64,000 bases of DNA from Sphingobacterium puteale (GCF_003627955.1 NZ_RBWS01000015.1:1-64000), one strand, 5' to 3'. Numbered from the stretch's first letter, positions 45,084 through 55,301 are shown. Translations and numbers: made by a program. Notes: generated from the sequence alone by a model not told the origin.

Positions 45084-46052
45084 ATGGGGAAATTCCACCA
45101 GTGGCTATTAAATTTTGAACCTTATTTTAGATTAATCGAATGGAGTAAACGGGTAGTTTTACCTGGGTTCGGTTCACTTCCACTTTATACAGTGGCAGTA
45201 TTTTTCTTTCAGGAACTCTCCAGAGATTCAATCGTAAGCAAGGCTTCATCATTGTCATATAGCTTCCTGTTGGCCATATTTCCCGGTATCATCTTCCTAT
45301 TTACGTTAATTCCCTATATTCCGATCAACAATTTTCAGGAACAATTACTGGATTTCCTAGCGGTTGTTATCCCCAAAAACGCATTCCTAGTAGTCGAAAC
45401 CACCCTGGAAGATATTATCAAGAACCAAAATGGGGGGCTGTTATCTTTCGGTTTTCTGTTCGCCGCATATTTTGCGACTAATGGCATGGCCTCCTTAATG
45501 AATGCTTTCAATAAAGCATCTTTAATGACGGAAAAAAGACCTTGGTTGAGGAAAAGGCTCATTGCGCTTACACTGGCATTCTTGATCATCTTTGCCCTTA
45601 CCGTGGGCATGACCATATTCACGATTGCGGGGGTGACAATCGACTATCTAAAGGAAACAACAGGTATTAAATCCAGTATGTGGGCGACACTATTAAAGCT
45701 CGCGCGATGGATCATTATTTTTGCTATCTATTTTTTTACTGTAAGCTGTATCTATAAGTTCGGCCCCTCTACCTCCAACAGATGGAAGTTATTCAGTCCA
45801 GGAGCGTCCATGGCTACCATATTGGCGATTTTAACTTTTTCGATTTTCACATTCTACATTAATCACTTTGGCGCCTACAACAAATTATACGGTTCTATAG
45901 GCACCCTGATTGTGATCATGCTATGGATTTACCTGAATACGCTGATCTTATTGTTGGGCTATGAACTAAATGCGGCCATTGCATTGTCTAAGCAAACCAT
46001 TGTGATTGCCAAACCCCGGATCTTCAATTCCTTTAAAAAGGATAGCGAATAA
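45084..46052 (+). CDS. YihY/BrkB-family inner-membrane protein
   Basis: This 322-residue protein has six membrane segments. Family features are SLSYSFLLAIFPGIIFLFTL near the N-terminus, YFATNGMASLMNAFNKASLM, KFGPSTSNRWKLFSPGASMA and the last segment YGSIGTLIVIMLWIYLNTLI. Members were once called ribonuclease BN by mistake; their transport role is unsettled. It is the last gene of the PASTA-mltG-thioesterase operon. Confidence 0.93.
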   Translation: MGKFHQWLLNFEPYFRLIEWSKRVVLPGFGSLPLYTVAVFFFQELSRDSIVSKASSLSYSFLLAIFPGIIFLFTLIPYIPINNFQEQLLDFLAVVIPKNAFLVVETTLEDIIKNQNGGLLSFGFLFAAYFATNGMASLMNAFNKASLMTEKRPWLRKRLIALTLAFLIIFALTVGMTIFTIAGVTIDYLKETTGIKSSMWATLLKLARWIIIFAIYFFTVSCIYKFGPSTSNRWKLFSPGASMATILAILTFSIFTFYINHFGAYNKLYGSIGTLIVIMLWIYLNTLILLLGYELNAAIALSKQTIVIAKPRIFNSFKKDSE

Positions 46053-46259
46053 TCTTCGGAAAATCTAAAAAGACAGCATCCCCCATAAAGAAGAAGTTAT
46101 ATTGCCATTGAGATATAAAGTCCTCCTATTCTGACAAATGAAGGGTATTCACATGAAGCTCCTAACGCCAAATTGGCCTATAACCTTCCTGACTTGAGTA
46201 TAACTAAAAGTCTTTCAATAAAATAAGAAAAATAAAATTTTGCATTAAAAGTTTTTTTG

Positions 46260-46294
46260 TACCTTTGCAACTCCTACAAAGTAGGAAAAAGGAG
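46260..46294 (+). promoter_or_regulatory. rpsA promoter and leader hairpin
   Basis: TACCTTTG (46260-46267) fits TAnnTTTG, with a TTTG 17 nt upstream. The short leader has a TCCTAC/GTAGGA hairpin (46272-46277, 46281-46286). It is followed by AAGGAG (46289-46294), one of the few convincing Shine-Dalgarno sites in the window. Confidence 0.55.
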
Positions 46295-46305
46295 AAAATT
46301 AATTA

Positions 46306-48237
46306 ATGGCAAAAAAACAAGAAGCAGAAAAAGAATTAGCAGCGAAAAACGCAGAGCTACAAGGTGCTGACACTAAAGTAGTGAAAGACACTGAAAAAAT
46401 TGAATCAGAAGCTGATTCAAACTTAATCGACGAAATCAAATCAAACACTTGGATCACACCAGAAGGTGAATTTGACTGGGATGCAAATGATAAAGGTTTC
46501 GGAAATTATAGCGAAGCTGAACGCGCTAAACTTGAAGCACAATACGCAGATACTTTCAACCAAGTTAACCAAGGTGAAATTATTGAAGGTACTGTCGTTT
46601 CTATCAACAACAAAGACGTTGTCTTAAATGTTGGTTTCAAATCTGACGGTTTAGTTTCTTTATCCGAATTCCGTGACTTACCAGAATTAAAAATTGGTGA
46701 CAAAGTTGATGTATTCGTAGAATCTCAAGAAGATGCTAACGGTCAATTAGTACTTTCTCGTAAACGTGCTAAAACTCAAAAATCTTGGGAAGCTATCAAT
46801 GAAGCATTGGAAAATGATGCAATCATTACTGGTTTCGTTAAGAGCCGTACAAAAGGTGGTCTTATCGTTGACATCAAAGGTGTTGAAGCATTCTTACCTG
46901 GATCTCAAATCGATATCAAACCTATCCGTGACTACGATGTTTATGTAGGTAAAACAATGGAATTCAAAGTTGTTAAAATCAACCACGAGTTCAAAAACGT
47001 TGTCGTATCACACAAAGTGTTAATTGAAAACGACTTAGAAAACCAAAAATCTGAGATCGTTGCTAAATTAGAAAAAGGTCAAGTATTAGAAGGAACTGTT
47101 AAAAATATCACTGACTTCGGTGTGTTCATCGACTTAGGTGGTGTTGACGGTTTGTTGCATATCACAGATATCTCTTGGGGCCGTATCGAGCATCCAAAAG
47201 AAGTTTTAGCTTTAGATCAAACAATAAACGTTGTTGTTTTAGACTTTGATGATGAGAAAAAACGTATCGCTTTAGGCTTGAAACAATTATCTGAGCATCC
47301 TTGGGAATCTTTAGATACAGCATTAGAAGTTGGTTCTAAAGTGAAAGGTAAAATCGTAACAGTTGCTGATTACGGTGCTTTCTTAGAAATCATCCCAGGT
47401 GTTGAAGGTTTGATCCACGTTTCTGAAATGTCTTGGTCTCAAAACTTACGTTCTCCACAAGAGTTCTTAAAAGTTGGTGACGAGATCGAAGCTCAAATCT
47501 TAACTTTAGATCGTGATGAGCGTAAAATGAGCTTAGGTATCAAACAATTGACTCCAGATCCTTGGAAAAACATCACTGAGCGTTACCCAGTAGGTTCTAA
47601 ACAAACAGCTGTTGTTAAAAACATGACTAACTTCGGTGTATTTGTTGAGTTAGAAGAAGGTATCGACGGTTTGATCCACATCTCTGATCTTTCTTGGTCT
47701 AAAAAAATCAACCACCCTAACGAATTCACTAAAGTTGGTGAAACATTAGACGTAGTTGTTTTAGAACTAGATGAAGAAAACCGTAAATTATCTTTAGGTC
47801 ACAAACAATTGGAAGAAAATCCTTGGGATACTTTCGAGACCATCTTTACGGAAGGTTCTATCCACGAAGGTACTGTGATCAAAGTTGGTGACAAAGGTGA
47901 TATCGTAGCTTTACAATATGGTGTTGAAGGTTTCTGTCCTTCTAAACACTCTGTTAAAGAAGACGGTTCTTCTTTGAAAGTTGATGAAGTAACTTCATTC
48001 AAAATCATCGAGTTCAACAAAGAGAACAAACGTTTGGTAATTTCTCACTCTCGTATCTGGGAAGAAGAGAAAGAAGAAGCTCGCAAAGAAGAGTCTAGCA
48101 ACCGTAAAAAAGACGCTAAAGCTGAGTCTTCAGCTGTTAAAAAAGTAAAAGATTCTGTTGAAAAATCTACTTTAGGCGACTTAGACGTGTTAGCTCAATT
48201 GAAAGAGCAAATGGAAAATGATAAAAACGCTAAATAA
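46306..48237 (+). CDS. rpsA: 30S ribosomal protein S1
   Basis: S1 binds mRNA on the 30S subunit and helps initiation. This 643-residue form has an extra acidic N-terminal segment (1-85), six S1 (OB-fold) domains at roughly 90-155, 170-240, 255-325, 340-410, 425-500 and 515-580, and a charged tail. Typical units are GTVKNITDFGVFIDLGGVDG and VKNMTNFGVFVELEEGIDGL. Codon use is strongly biased toward GGT, CGT and GTT, unlike neighbours, as expected for a highly expressed gene. It has its own promoter and terminator. Confidence 0.97.
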   Translation: MAKKQEAEKELAAKNAELQGADTKVVKDTEKIESEADSNLIDEIKSNTWITPEGEFDWDANDKGFGNYSEAERAKLEAQYADTFNQVNQGEIIEGTVVSINNKDVVLNVGFKSDGLVSLSEFRDLPELKIGDKVDVFVESQEDANGQLVLSRKRAKTQKSWEAINEALENDAIITGFVKSRTKGGLIVDIKGVEAFLPGSQIDIKPIRDYDVYVGKTMEFKVVKINHEFKNVVVSHKVLIENDLENQKSEIVAKLEKGQVLEGTVKNITDFGVFIDLGGVDGLLHITDISWGRIEHPKEVLALDQTINVVVLDFDDEKKRIALGLKQLSEHPWESLDTALEVGSKVKGKIVTVADYGAFLEIIPGVEGLIHVSEMSWSQNLRSPQEFLKVGDEIEAQILTLDRDERKMSLGIKQLTPDPWKNITERYPVGSKQTAVVKNMTNFGVFVELEEGIDGLIHISDLSWSKKINHPNEFTKVGETLDVVVLELDEENRKLSLGHKQLEENPWDTFETIFTEGSIHEGTVIKVGDKGDIVALQYGVEGFCPSKHSVKEDGSSLKVDEVTSFKIIEFNKENKRLVISHSRIWEEEKEEARKEESSNRKKDAKAESSAVKKVKDSVEKSTLGDLDVLAQLKEQMENDKNAK

Positions 48238-48256
48238 TTAGCATTTCAATCCATAA

Positions 48257-48287
48257 AAAGCGGCTGTTCCAAAAGAACAGCCGCTTT
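48257..48287 (+). terminator. rpsA terminator
   Basis: A 13-bp stem (48257-48269 with 48275-48287) with a CAAAA loop is followed by a T-rich tail, 20 nt past the stop. Confidence 0.88.
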
Positions 48288-48307
48288 GTTTTTAAAGGTA
48301 TGCTTTG

Positions 48308-48315
48308 TAATTTTG
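48308..48315 (+). promoter_or_regulatory. Sulfurtransferase -7 box TAATTTTG
   Basis: It lies 20 nt before the ATG at 48336 and inside the longer frame from 48300, so the shorter start is preferred. Confidence 0.5.
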
Positions 48316-48335
48316 TATACATAAGAATAATTGTT

Positions 48336-49175
48336 ATGTCATTCAAATCAGCCTTAATTAGTCCATCCGATCTTCAGGATACGTTGACAAGAGATGAAAA
48401 CGTGATCCTATTAGACTGTACCATCGATAAGGTCGGTCAATCTTTAAAAGACGCAAAGTTAGAATTACTTCCAAATTCATTATTTTTTGATATCGAGGGA
48501 AAGTTTTCCGACCACGTATCGAAATTGCCGCATACTTTAGTCGCTGAACAAGTTTTCGAAAACGAAGTTCAAGCTTTGGGCATTGATCAGGATAGTACAG
48601 TCGTATTGTATGACAGATGGGGAGTCTATTCGAGTCCACGTGCGTGGTGGATGTTTAAGGTAATGGGATTTGATCAGGTGTATATCTTGAATGGTGGAGT
48701 TCCTGCATGGAAAAAAAATAAATATAAACTCGCAGACAGTTATAAACAAGAGGACAAAGTCGGAAATTTTAAAGCTCATTTTCAGAAAAATTTATATGCC
48801 GACAAGGACTATATTTTAGCGCATTATAGAGCTTCCAATGTCACTATTTTTGATGCCAGAAGTAAAGGAAGATTTAGCGGTTTAGTACCAGAACCAAGAA
48901 AAGGACTCAATGGTGGTCATATCCCCCATTCCAAAAACTTACCTTTTGAAGAATTGCTCGAAGAAATCTATTATAAACCAACTGACGAACTCCAGCAGCA
49001 ATTTGATCAATTTAAAACGACAGCTAATGAATATATATTCTCCTGCGGCTCGGGTATAACTGCCTCTATACTTGCTTTTGCATCGTATATTTCAGGTCAT
49101 ACCAATATTCGGGTATACGATGGCTCATGGTCTGAATGGGGCAGAGAGGAACTCAACCTTCCAATTGAAAAATAA
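48336..49175 (+). CDS. Sulfurtransferase (two rhodanese domains)
   Basis: This 279-residue protein has two rhodanese-like domains, at about 5-125 (DSTVVLYDRWGVYSSPRAWW) and 150-275. The second holds the active-site loop FSCGSGITASILAFASY, whose CGSGITA form is typical of 3-mercaptopyruvate sulfurtransferases, and RGLNGGHIP-type GLNGGHIPHSKNLPFEELL. It would transfer sulfur to thiophilic acceptors such as cyanide or thioredoxin. It is convergent with recQ, with the two stop codons directly adjacent (49175/49176) and no terminator between. Confidence 0.9.
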   Translation: MSFKSALISPSDLQDTLTRDENVILLDCTIDKVGQSLKDAKLELLPNSLFFDIEGKFSDHVSKLPHTLVAEQVFENEVQALGIDQDSTVVLYDRWGVYSSPRAWWMFKVMGFDQVYILNGGVPAWKKNKYKLADSYKQEDKVGNFKAHFQKNLYADKDYILAHYRASNVTIFDARSKGRFSGLVPEPRKGLNGGHIPHSKNLPFEELLEEIYYKPTDELQQQFDQFKTTANEYIFSCGSGITASILAFASYISGHTNIRVYDGSWSEWGREELNLPIEK

Positions 49176-51077
49176 TCAAAATAAGGTATTCCAAGAATAG
49201 AGATTTTCCTCCAGGCGAATTACTTCGGCGTCAAGCAGATCACGGATAATCTCTATTCTTCGTTTTTCGGTTCCGAGCGTTAAACTTTCAACCAGATCAT
49301 GTAGTCTCTTTGGAGCCTTCAACAGGCTGTTCTTTATCTCTTCCTTGATTTGCGTCCGCTGATTTTCTTTGTGTAAACGTATTAAACATAAATCGCATAC
49401 CTGGCAAAAGCCGGCATTCTTCTCTCCAAAGTAAAGCAGTAGTGACTGGCTACGGCAATGAGCTTTCTCAATATAATCTATCATCCCATTGACCTCCTCC
49501 TCTTTCACCCGGTGACGATCGCGAATAAATATATGGTCGATATACAGATGCTTATAATCAACACGATTTTGTAAAAATGTCAGCTGTGGTGAATCGGTAG
49601 AAGGCAGATAACTCGCAATCTCCAATGCTTCAAGTGATTTCAAAAGCTCGACCACACGACCGTACGGAATACCGAGCTTATTGGCGAACTCATATTCATT
49701 AATCAAGATATAATTTTCGAAGATACCGCCATAGGTTCGTAAAATCGCTTTAATTAATTTATCATATTTCGCATATTGTACTTGGATTTTATACAATTCC
49801 GTACTGTCAATTTCAAATTTGAAACGGGAAGGTATTGTCACTGCTTCTGACAATGTTAGCCATCCATCACGTTCCAGAAATTTCATAGCATTCATGACAG
49901 GTATCAGTGGCAATTGGTATTTCTTTGCAAATGTGACTACATCAAAATCCAGCGTAAGCCCCTCACCTGCTCCATAAGGCACCTGAAAATGATTACATAG
50001 ATAGTGATAAGTTTGCTGGATGAAAGAAATGTCGGGAAAACTAGCCTGCAAGGTGTCTACAAGCTTTTTTTTATCATTCTCTTGATAAAGAATAACAGGA
50101 TATGCTTTTTTCCCATCCCGCCCCGCCCTACCGGCTTCCTGATAATACGCTTCCAACGAATCCGGTAGATCCAGGTGAATAACAAAACGAACATCTGGCT
50201 TATCAATGCCCATCCCAAACGCATTTGTTGCGACGATAACACGAATAGCATTAGTCATCCATGCGTCTTGCTTTTGATCGCGTTCCTGCCCTGAGAGCCC
50301 CGCATGATAGTAATCTGATGCTATTCCATTATTGATCAGAATACGTGCAATTTCCTGCGTTTCCCGTCGATTCCGGACGTATACGATACCAGATCCCCCC
50401 AATTTATGAATAATACGCACCATCCGCCCCATTTTGTCCTCTTCTTCGATAGCCATATAGGCCAGATTATCCCGAAGAAAACTTTTGACAAAGACATTTT
50501 CTTTCGGAAAATTTAACTTTTGCTGGATGTCAGTAATCACGCGTTCGGTCGCGGTTGCAGTCAGTGCTAAAAATGGTACTTTAGCGTGAAGCTCTTTCAG
50601 CTTTATTAACTCCAGATATGGGGGTCTAAAATCATAGCCCCATTGCGAAATACAATGCGCTTCATCTATGGCAAATAGATTAACGTTCATAAACCGGATT
50701 CGCTCCCGGACAAGATCACTGTACAAACGTTCGGGCGAAAGGTAAAGAAACTTTATTTTCCCATACACACAATTGTCGAGGGTAATATCCACCTCTCTCT
50801 TTTTCATCCCCGAATAAATGGCAACGGCCTGAATACCATTTTTCCTCAAATGTGCTACCTGATCTTTCATGAGGGCAATCAGCGGTGTCACGACAATACA
50901 GATTCCCTCCATCATCAAAGCTGGCACCTGAAAACAGATGGATTTTCCTCCTCCTGTTGGTAATAAAGCGAGTGTATCTCTACCCGAAATAACTGATTGA
51001 ATAATTTCTTCCTGCAATGGCCGAAATGATTCAAAGCCCCAATATTGCCTTAAGATTGATATGCTATCTAAAGTCAT
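49176..51077 (-). CDS. recQ: RecQ-family ATP-dependent DNA helicase
   Basis: This 633-residue 3'-5' helicase shows the RecQ motif 0 (YWGFESFRPLQEEIIQSVIS), Walker A (LLPTGGGKSICFQVPALM), the DEAH box (FAIDEAHCISQWGYDFRPPY) and motif VI (QEAGRAGRDG). A zinc-binding C-terminal region (FCQVCDLC) follows. There is no clear HRDC domain at the end. The start overlaps the comEC stop by 4 nt (ATGA), so translation is coupled. Two RecQ types are common in Bacteroidota; this one, coupled to a DNA-uptake gene, may act in transformation-linked recombination, but that is inference. Confidence 0.94.
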   Translation of the reverse strand: MTLDSISILRQYWGFESFRPLQEEIIQSVISGRDTLALLPTGGGKSICFQVPALMMEGICIVVTPLIALMKDQVAHLRKNGIQAVAIYSGMKKREVDITLDNCVYGKIKFLYLSPERLYSDLVRERIRFMNVNLFAIDEAHCISQWGYDFRPPYLELIKLKELHAKVPFLALTATATERVITDIQQKLNFPKENVFVKSFLRDNLAYMAIEEEDKMGRMVRIIHKLGGSGIVYVRNRRETQEIARILINNGIASDYYHAGLSGQERDQKQDAWMTNAIRVIVATNAFGMGIDKPDVRFVIHLDLPDSLEAYYQEAGRAGRDGKKAYPVILYQENDKKKLVDTLQASFPDISFIQQTYHYLCNHFQVPYGAGEGLTLDFDVVTFAKKYQLPLIPVMNAMKFLERDGWLTLSEAVTIPSRFKFEIDSTELYKIQVQYAKYDKLIKAILRTYGGIFENYILINEYEFANKLGIPYGRVVELLKSLEALEIASYLPSTDSPQLTFLQNRVDYKHLYIDHIFIRDRHRVKEEEVNGMIDYIEKAHCRSQSLLLYFGEKNAGFCQVCDLCLIRLHKENQRTQIKEEIKNSLLKAPKRLHDLVESLTLGTEKRRIEIIRDLLDAEVIRLEENLYSWNTLF

Positions 51078-53164
51078 AAACTCTCCTTATTCCAAACATA
51101 CGCAAAATTATCTTTTATGAGATAACTCTTCATCCCCAAACTATCTAATATAGTTCGTGCCTGCAACGATTTTTTCAAGGAATTGGATCCATCCAAGATC
51201 ACCTCTTTAGGTAAAATTTTGTTTACTGCAGCTGGTAGCTTTTGAATAGCATTCTTTCTGACAACCAATAATTCCGCTGCGGGTAATTCGTTGCTGAAAT
51301 ATTCCATCACAACTATTTTTCCGACCGGAAGTTCGACCAGATAATTATTCCTTACACTTTTATTTTTTAATGGGATAAATTGAACGTTTTCTTCGGATGC
51401 CCATACACGGATTTCCCGACCGCAGGCATATTGCAGCGCTTTGTGATTCAGCGAATCAAAAGTGCTATAAATAATAGCCTGTTTATTTTTAAAATAGGCT
51501 ATTGTTAGCTCATTTCTTGTATTATATATCCGGAATCGCTCTGTATTTTCATCTATTATCTGTTGGACGATAGTTATAAATACGATCCCTGACACACAAA
51601 GAAGCCCAAGGTAGCAATACTTTCTGTCTTTCCATTGATAGGCATATAACCAAGAAAAAACAGCAGCATACGAAAGAAAAAGAAGAACCCCATCAATGAG
51701 ATCAATTTGAATTGTTGAAAATGCCAATTGGTCAATAGCCTTCAGGCAATAGAGTATATATCCGATTAATTTCTCCAAAAGATAGCCCAAAAACTCATTC
51801 AACCAATCAATGGGATTGATCGTCATCAAAAAGCCCAAATACATCGTAACGGTTGAGGGAAGACCAACGAGTAGATTAGCCAATAAGAAATAGGTTGGAA
51901 ACTGTCCAAAATAATATAGTGTCAATGGTGTCGTTAACACCTGCGCAGCGATTGAAATACCAACCGTATCTCTCAAAAAATGTATGAAGGAATTTTTTAC
52001 AATAACGATCTTCTCAAAGATCGGCAAAAATAACAGCATGCCCAATACGGCAAGAAAGGAAAGTTGAAATCCCACATTTGTAATCGCACGGGGATCACAG
52101 AGCAGAATAATAGATGCCGCAGCAACTAAGGCGTTTAAAGTCGAACTATTTCGTTTAAAATACCGTGCAAATAGAACAAAACTTATCATAATCGCTGCTC
52201 GGACGATAGGTGGATCTAAACCAGCAATAAAAGCATAAATCCAAATAATAGAAAAAGTAATAACAACAGGTACCCAGTTCAATCTTAGCGGCCAAGGGAT
52301 ATACCTAAACACGAGTGATAGAAACCCGAAAAGTACCGCTACATGCATTCCAGAAACACTAAGTACATGTATGGTTCCCGTGTTTGTAAATGCCTTTATG
52401 CTTGCTTCGTCTATTTCACCTCGAAAACCATACAGTAAAGCTCCTGCAATAGCATAATATTCCCCATTCTTACAATAGCGCCTTAATTTTTTCAGAAAGC
52501 TTTCGCGTGTCCGCAAAGCCAGCTCCCTGACGTCCGGGAAATGTGAATCGTCTCTTTCAATCCGTATATAATTACTTGGATGCAAAAAAATTTGATGATA
52601 GATAGCTGATCCTTTTAAATATTCCCTGTAGTCAAATTCGAACGGATTGAAAGGAGGAGGCACCGCCGACATGGTCCCTTTCAACCACAACCGATCGGCA
52701 TATCGCAATGGCCTTTTCGTAGTAGCCTTCAATGAGATCATCAGCTTCCCCGTGGTGACTATGAGACTATCCTGTATATAACCACCTAATACTTCAACCG
52801 AGAATCTCGTGGTTTCTGATTTAGTGCTGGGCTCCTGTACAATTTCGACGACATAACTGTCGAGCTGAAAATGCGAAAAATGGTTTTCCACATAAAGCGG
52901 GTCACTACGCCAAAATTGCCAGATGCCAAATAACAGGATGAGTATATAATATCCTACCAAATAGCAATATTTAAACAACGTACCCTTAAATAGGAAACAA
53001 CAGAGGATTATACCTGATAATAAAATCAAGCTAACTTGCAGGTATTGAAAGCTGGAGAACGAAAACTTCAGCATTGGGGCGACAAATAAACCAATAACGT
53101 AAATAGTAGCAATCTTTAGTAAAGGAATTCGTTCCAGCTTTTGGTAAAAACTCAATTCAGTCAT
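51074..53164 (-). CDS. comEC: ComEC/Rec2 competence channel
   Basis: ComEC carries single-stranded DNA across the inner membrane during natural transformation. The 696-residue protein begins MTELSFYQKLERIPLLKIAT; the ATG at 53164 overlaps the upstream stop as ATGA. An N-terminal domain with an OB-like part (about 30-200) precedes the competence domain with its many helices (IAGALLYGFRGEIDEASIKA, TGTIHVLSVSGMHVAVLFGF). The C-terminal region has residual beta-lactamase-like character but lacks the metal-binding HxHxDH, as in many Bacteroidota. It stands between an HHH protein gene and recQ. Confidence 0.92.
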   Translation of the reverse strand: MTELSFYQKLERIPLLKIATIYVIGLFVAPMLKFSFSSFQYLQVSLILLSGIILCCFLFKGTLFKYCYLVGYYILILLFGIWQFWRSDPLYVENHFSHFQLDSYVVEIVQEPSTKSETTRFSVEVLGGYIQDSLIVTTGKLMISLKATTKRPLRYADRLWLKGTMSAVPPPFNPFEFDYREYLKGSAIYHQIFLHPSNYIRIERDDSHFPDVRELALRTRESFLKKLRRYCKNGEYYAIAGALLYGFRGEIDEASIKAFTNTGTIHVLSVSGMHVAVLFGFLSLVFRYIPWPLRLNWVPVVITFSIIWIYAFIAGLDPPIVRAAIMISFVLFARYFKRNSSTLNALVAAASIILLCDPRAITNVGFQLSFLAVLGMLLFLPIFEKIVIVKNSFIHFLRDTVGISIAAQVLTTPLTLYYFGQFPTYFLLANLLVGLPSTVTMYLGFLMTINPIDWLNEFLGYLLEKLIGYILYCLKAIDQLAFSTIQIDLIDGVLLFLSYAAVFSWLYAYQWKDRKYCYLGLLCVSGIVFITIVQQIIDENTERFRIYNTRNELTIAYFKNKQAIIYSTFDSLNHKALQYACGREIRVWASEENVQFIPLKNKSVRNNYLVELPVGKIVVMEYFSNELPAAELLVVRKNAIQKLPAAVNKILPKEVILDGSNSLKKSLQARTILDSLGMKSYLIKDNFAYVWNKESL

Positions 53165-55197
53165 AACTGCCATCTTAATTGCACCTTGATTTCGGACTTT
53201 CGGTTTCCGATGATCTCATCCAGCCCCGTTCCTATTTTCTCATTGTCAGGATAATAATAGATTCCATACTTTGTCCATATATCGAGATGACGGTTTATTC
53301 GATATCGTAAATTAAGATATGTACGCCAGCCTCTCATATTATACATGCCAAATCCCGAAGCATATAAGACATCATTCTCATAAGCATAAATCCGATTATC
53401 ATAGGTGTCTGTTTGAAAATAAGCTAAGCGCGAATTCAATTGTATCTTTCCCTTATCAGGTTTCCAGAAAATATCCTGATAAAACATATAACCTAAGCTA
53501 TTATCTTCATATTCCTTCTGAAACAAATTACCTTCTGCCCGGTACCGAATTGTCCAGATACGGTTTAGCTTATATTGAAATTCTAGTCTCAGCTGTTGTT
53601 TTGAGCTATTTACCAATCCTGATTCCGTCTGCCCCATCCCCATATAGTTGGTTTGCTTTAACCGAGTTCGATACCTCAAACTAAGCTGCCCCTTCTTATA
53701 CCAGATATAACTAAACTGGCTAAAGAAGTCCGCTCCCAATGAACTGCTGTCAGCCTGATATTTAGCTTCGGGAAACCGGAACATATCGATGTAATTGGAC
53801 CAAACTAATTTTCTTCCCAATTGGTATATAAGCCCTAGATAGATTCCCTCTTCATTAGCCGTGTTACTCGATTCTCCAAACCCCTGTCCATAAAAAGTAT
53901 GGTAGTTTTTCTTATAGTCACGAACAAGGACTACGGTGGATAAACGTGGGTGCAAACTAGCGACTGCTCCCATTAACAGAGCGGATCCTCCATCTACACT
54001 ACTGGCATATTCCCCAAACAGATGCACATTACGAAAAGTATAATTTGTGTAAAGGCTGATATTCCGCAGTACATCTCCTTCAAAATCATATTGCTGTCTT
54101 TTGCTCGTGCCCTTGACTTTGACAACGTCCAATTGAGATTGATTAAAACTTATTCCTACCTTGAAACGATTGTGCCGCCATAAAACATTCAGTCCGTAGG
54201 TCATTTGATGAGCTGCATTTCGATAACGCTGTTCTGTTGGGGTTCGATGTAGTCCTGTTTTCGAAATCGTCTTAATTACCCGGGATTCAATGTTGTCTTC
54301 AACATTGCCGTCAATAGCCCGATAGGAAAAATAAGGGGTGATCTCAAAGCGATCTAAGTGGAATGTTCCTGTTATTCCCCGCATAAAATCAACCTCATTC
54401 AACGAAGTATATTGTTTTACCCCCATACCCTGCCGTGCAGTATTCTGCACCAGTCCTCCTTTACCAAAGCTCAAACCATTCCACATGCCAAGTCCCTGAC
54501 CAAACTGCAATGCGTAATCTCCGATAACAAGATTTCGGACCGGACCTATTGCTTTAATGTATAGACTTAATCCGTAGAAATCAAATCCCAGTTTTTGTTC
54601 ACCGTAAAAAATTGGTTCCCCAGCATCTTTCTCCATATTAATTGCTAAACGAATTTTATCTTTTAAATTCGCCCGGTATCGGATAGTATATCGGTTGCGA
54701 TCGCCAAGATATCGGGATTTCGTTGTATCCGTAATTTGGTACCCTTTTTGCTTTTCTAGGATCCGCCCATAACGCATCATAAATTCATGCGAAAAATCGT
54801 TGAATTTACTTCCCGCAAATGGACCGGTTTCACCAACTTTAATAAAAGGAAGCAGCAAGTTGAGTATCTTCGCGTCGAAACCATCAATAGACTGGAGCTC
54901 CAAGACGTTAATAAAATCACCGGAAACCTGACGATGATCGATCAGACGCCGCAATAGCAGCGGATCTATAAATTGTAATTCGATTAATTCTGTCCCATCA
55001 GTCTTATTGAGGTCAATCGGATGCTTTAGATAGTAGGACCATTTTTCACTTAATTCGCTTAAATCGGCATCTTCGGGTAATTCTTCCGATAAGCTCTCAA
55101 ATAACTCTTCAAGATTGATTTTTTCATTTGTTTGTGCCATACAGGTTATCCCAATAAAATAACCTATAAAGAGCAAAATCTTGCTACAATATTTCAT
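53161..55197 (-). CDS. Helix-hairpin-helix protein with predicted outer-membrane barrel
   Basis: This 678-residue exported protein has a signal peptide (about 1-21). Residues about 57-121 form a ComEA-like helix-hairpin-helix unit (HPIDLNKTDGTELIELQFID, then INVLELQSIDGFDAKILN). From about 135 on, the sequence is rich in alternating aromatic and polar strands (FGEYASSVDGGSALLMG, YRTRLKQTNYMGMGQTE) and ends in KVQLRWQL, the pattern of an outer-membrane beta-barrel. HHH domains bind DNA without sequence preference. The next genes are comEC (4-nt overlap) and recQ, suggesting an outer-membrane step of DNA uptake. Confidence 0.8.
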   Translation of the reverse strand: MKYCSKILLFIGYFIGITCMAQTNEKINLEELFESLSEELPEDADLSELSEKWSYYLKHPIDLNKTDGTELIELQFIDPLLLRRLIDHRQVSGDFINVLELQSIDGFDAKILNLLLPFIKVGETGPFAGSKFNDFSHEFMMRYGRILEKQKGYQITDTTKSRYLGDRNRYTIRYRANLKDKIRLAINMEKDAGEPIFYGEQKLGFDFYGLSLYIKAIGPVRNLVIGDYALQFGQGLGMWNGLSFGKGGLVQNTARQGMGVKQYTSLNEVDFMRGITGTFHLDRFEITPYFSYRAIDGNVEDNIESRVIKTISKTGLHRTPTEQRYRNAAHQMTYGLNVLWRHNRFKVGISFNQSQLDVVKVKGTSKRQQYDFEGDVLRNISLYTNYTFRNVHLFGEYASSVDGGSALLMGAVASLHPRLSTVVLVRDYKKNYHTFYGQGFGESSNTANEEGIYLGLIYQLGRKLVWSNYIDMFRFPEAKYQADSSSLGADFFSQFSYIWYKKGQLSLRYRTRLKQTNYMGMGQTESGLVNSSKQQLRLEFQYKLNRIWTIRYRAEGNLFQKEYEDNSLGYMFYQDIFWKPDKGKIQLNSRLAYFQTDTYDNRIYAYENDVLYASGFGMYNMRGWRTYLNLRYRINRHLDIWTKYGIYYYPDNEKIGTGLDEIIGNRKSEIKVQLRWQL

Positions 55198-55301
55198 AAT
55201 AGGTTTTATTTAATATTGGCTATCTGTTGGCTGAGAAACATTTACCCCGGCAGATAAATGATTCATCAGTATGAAGTTAAAAAATAAATTGAAATAAAAA
55301 A

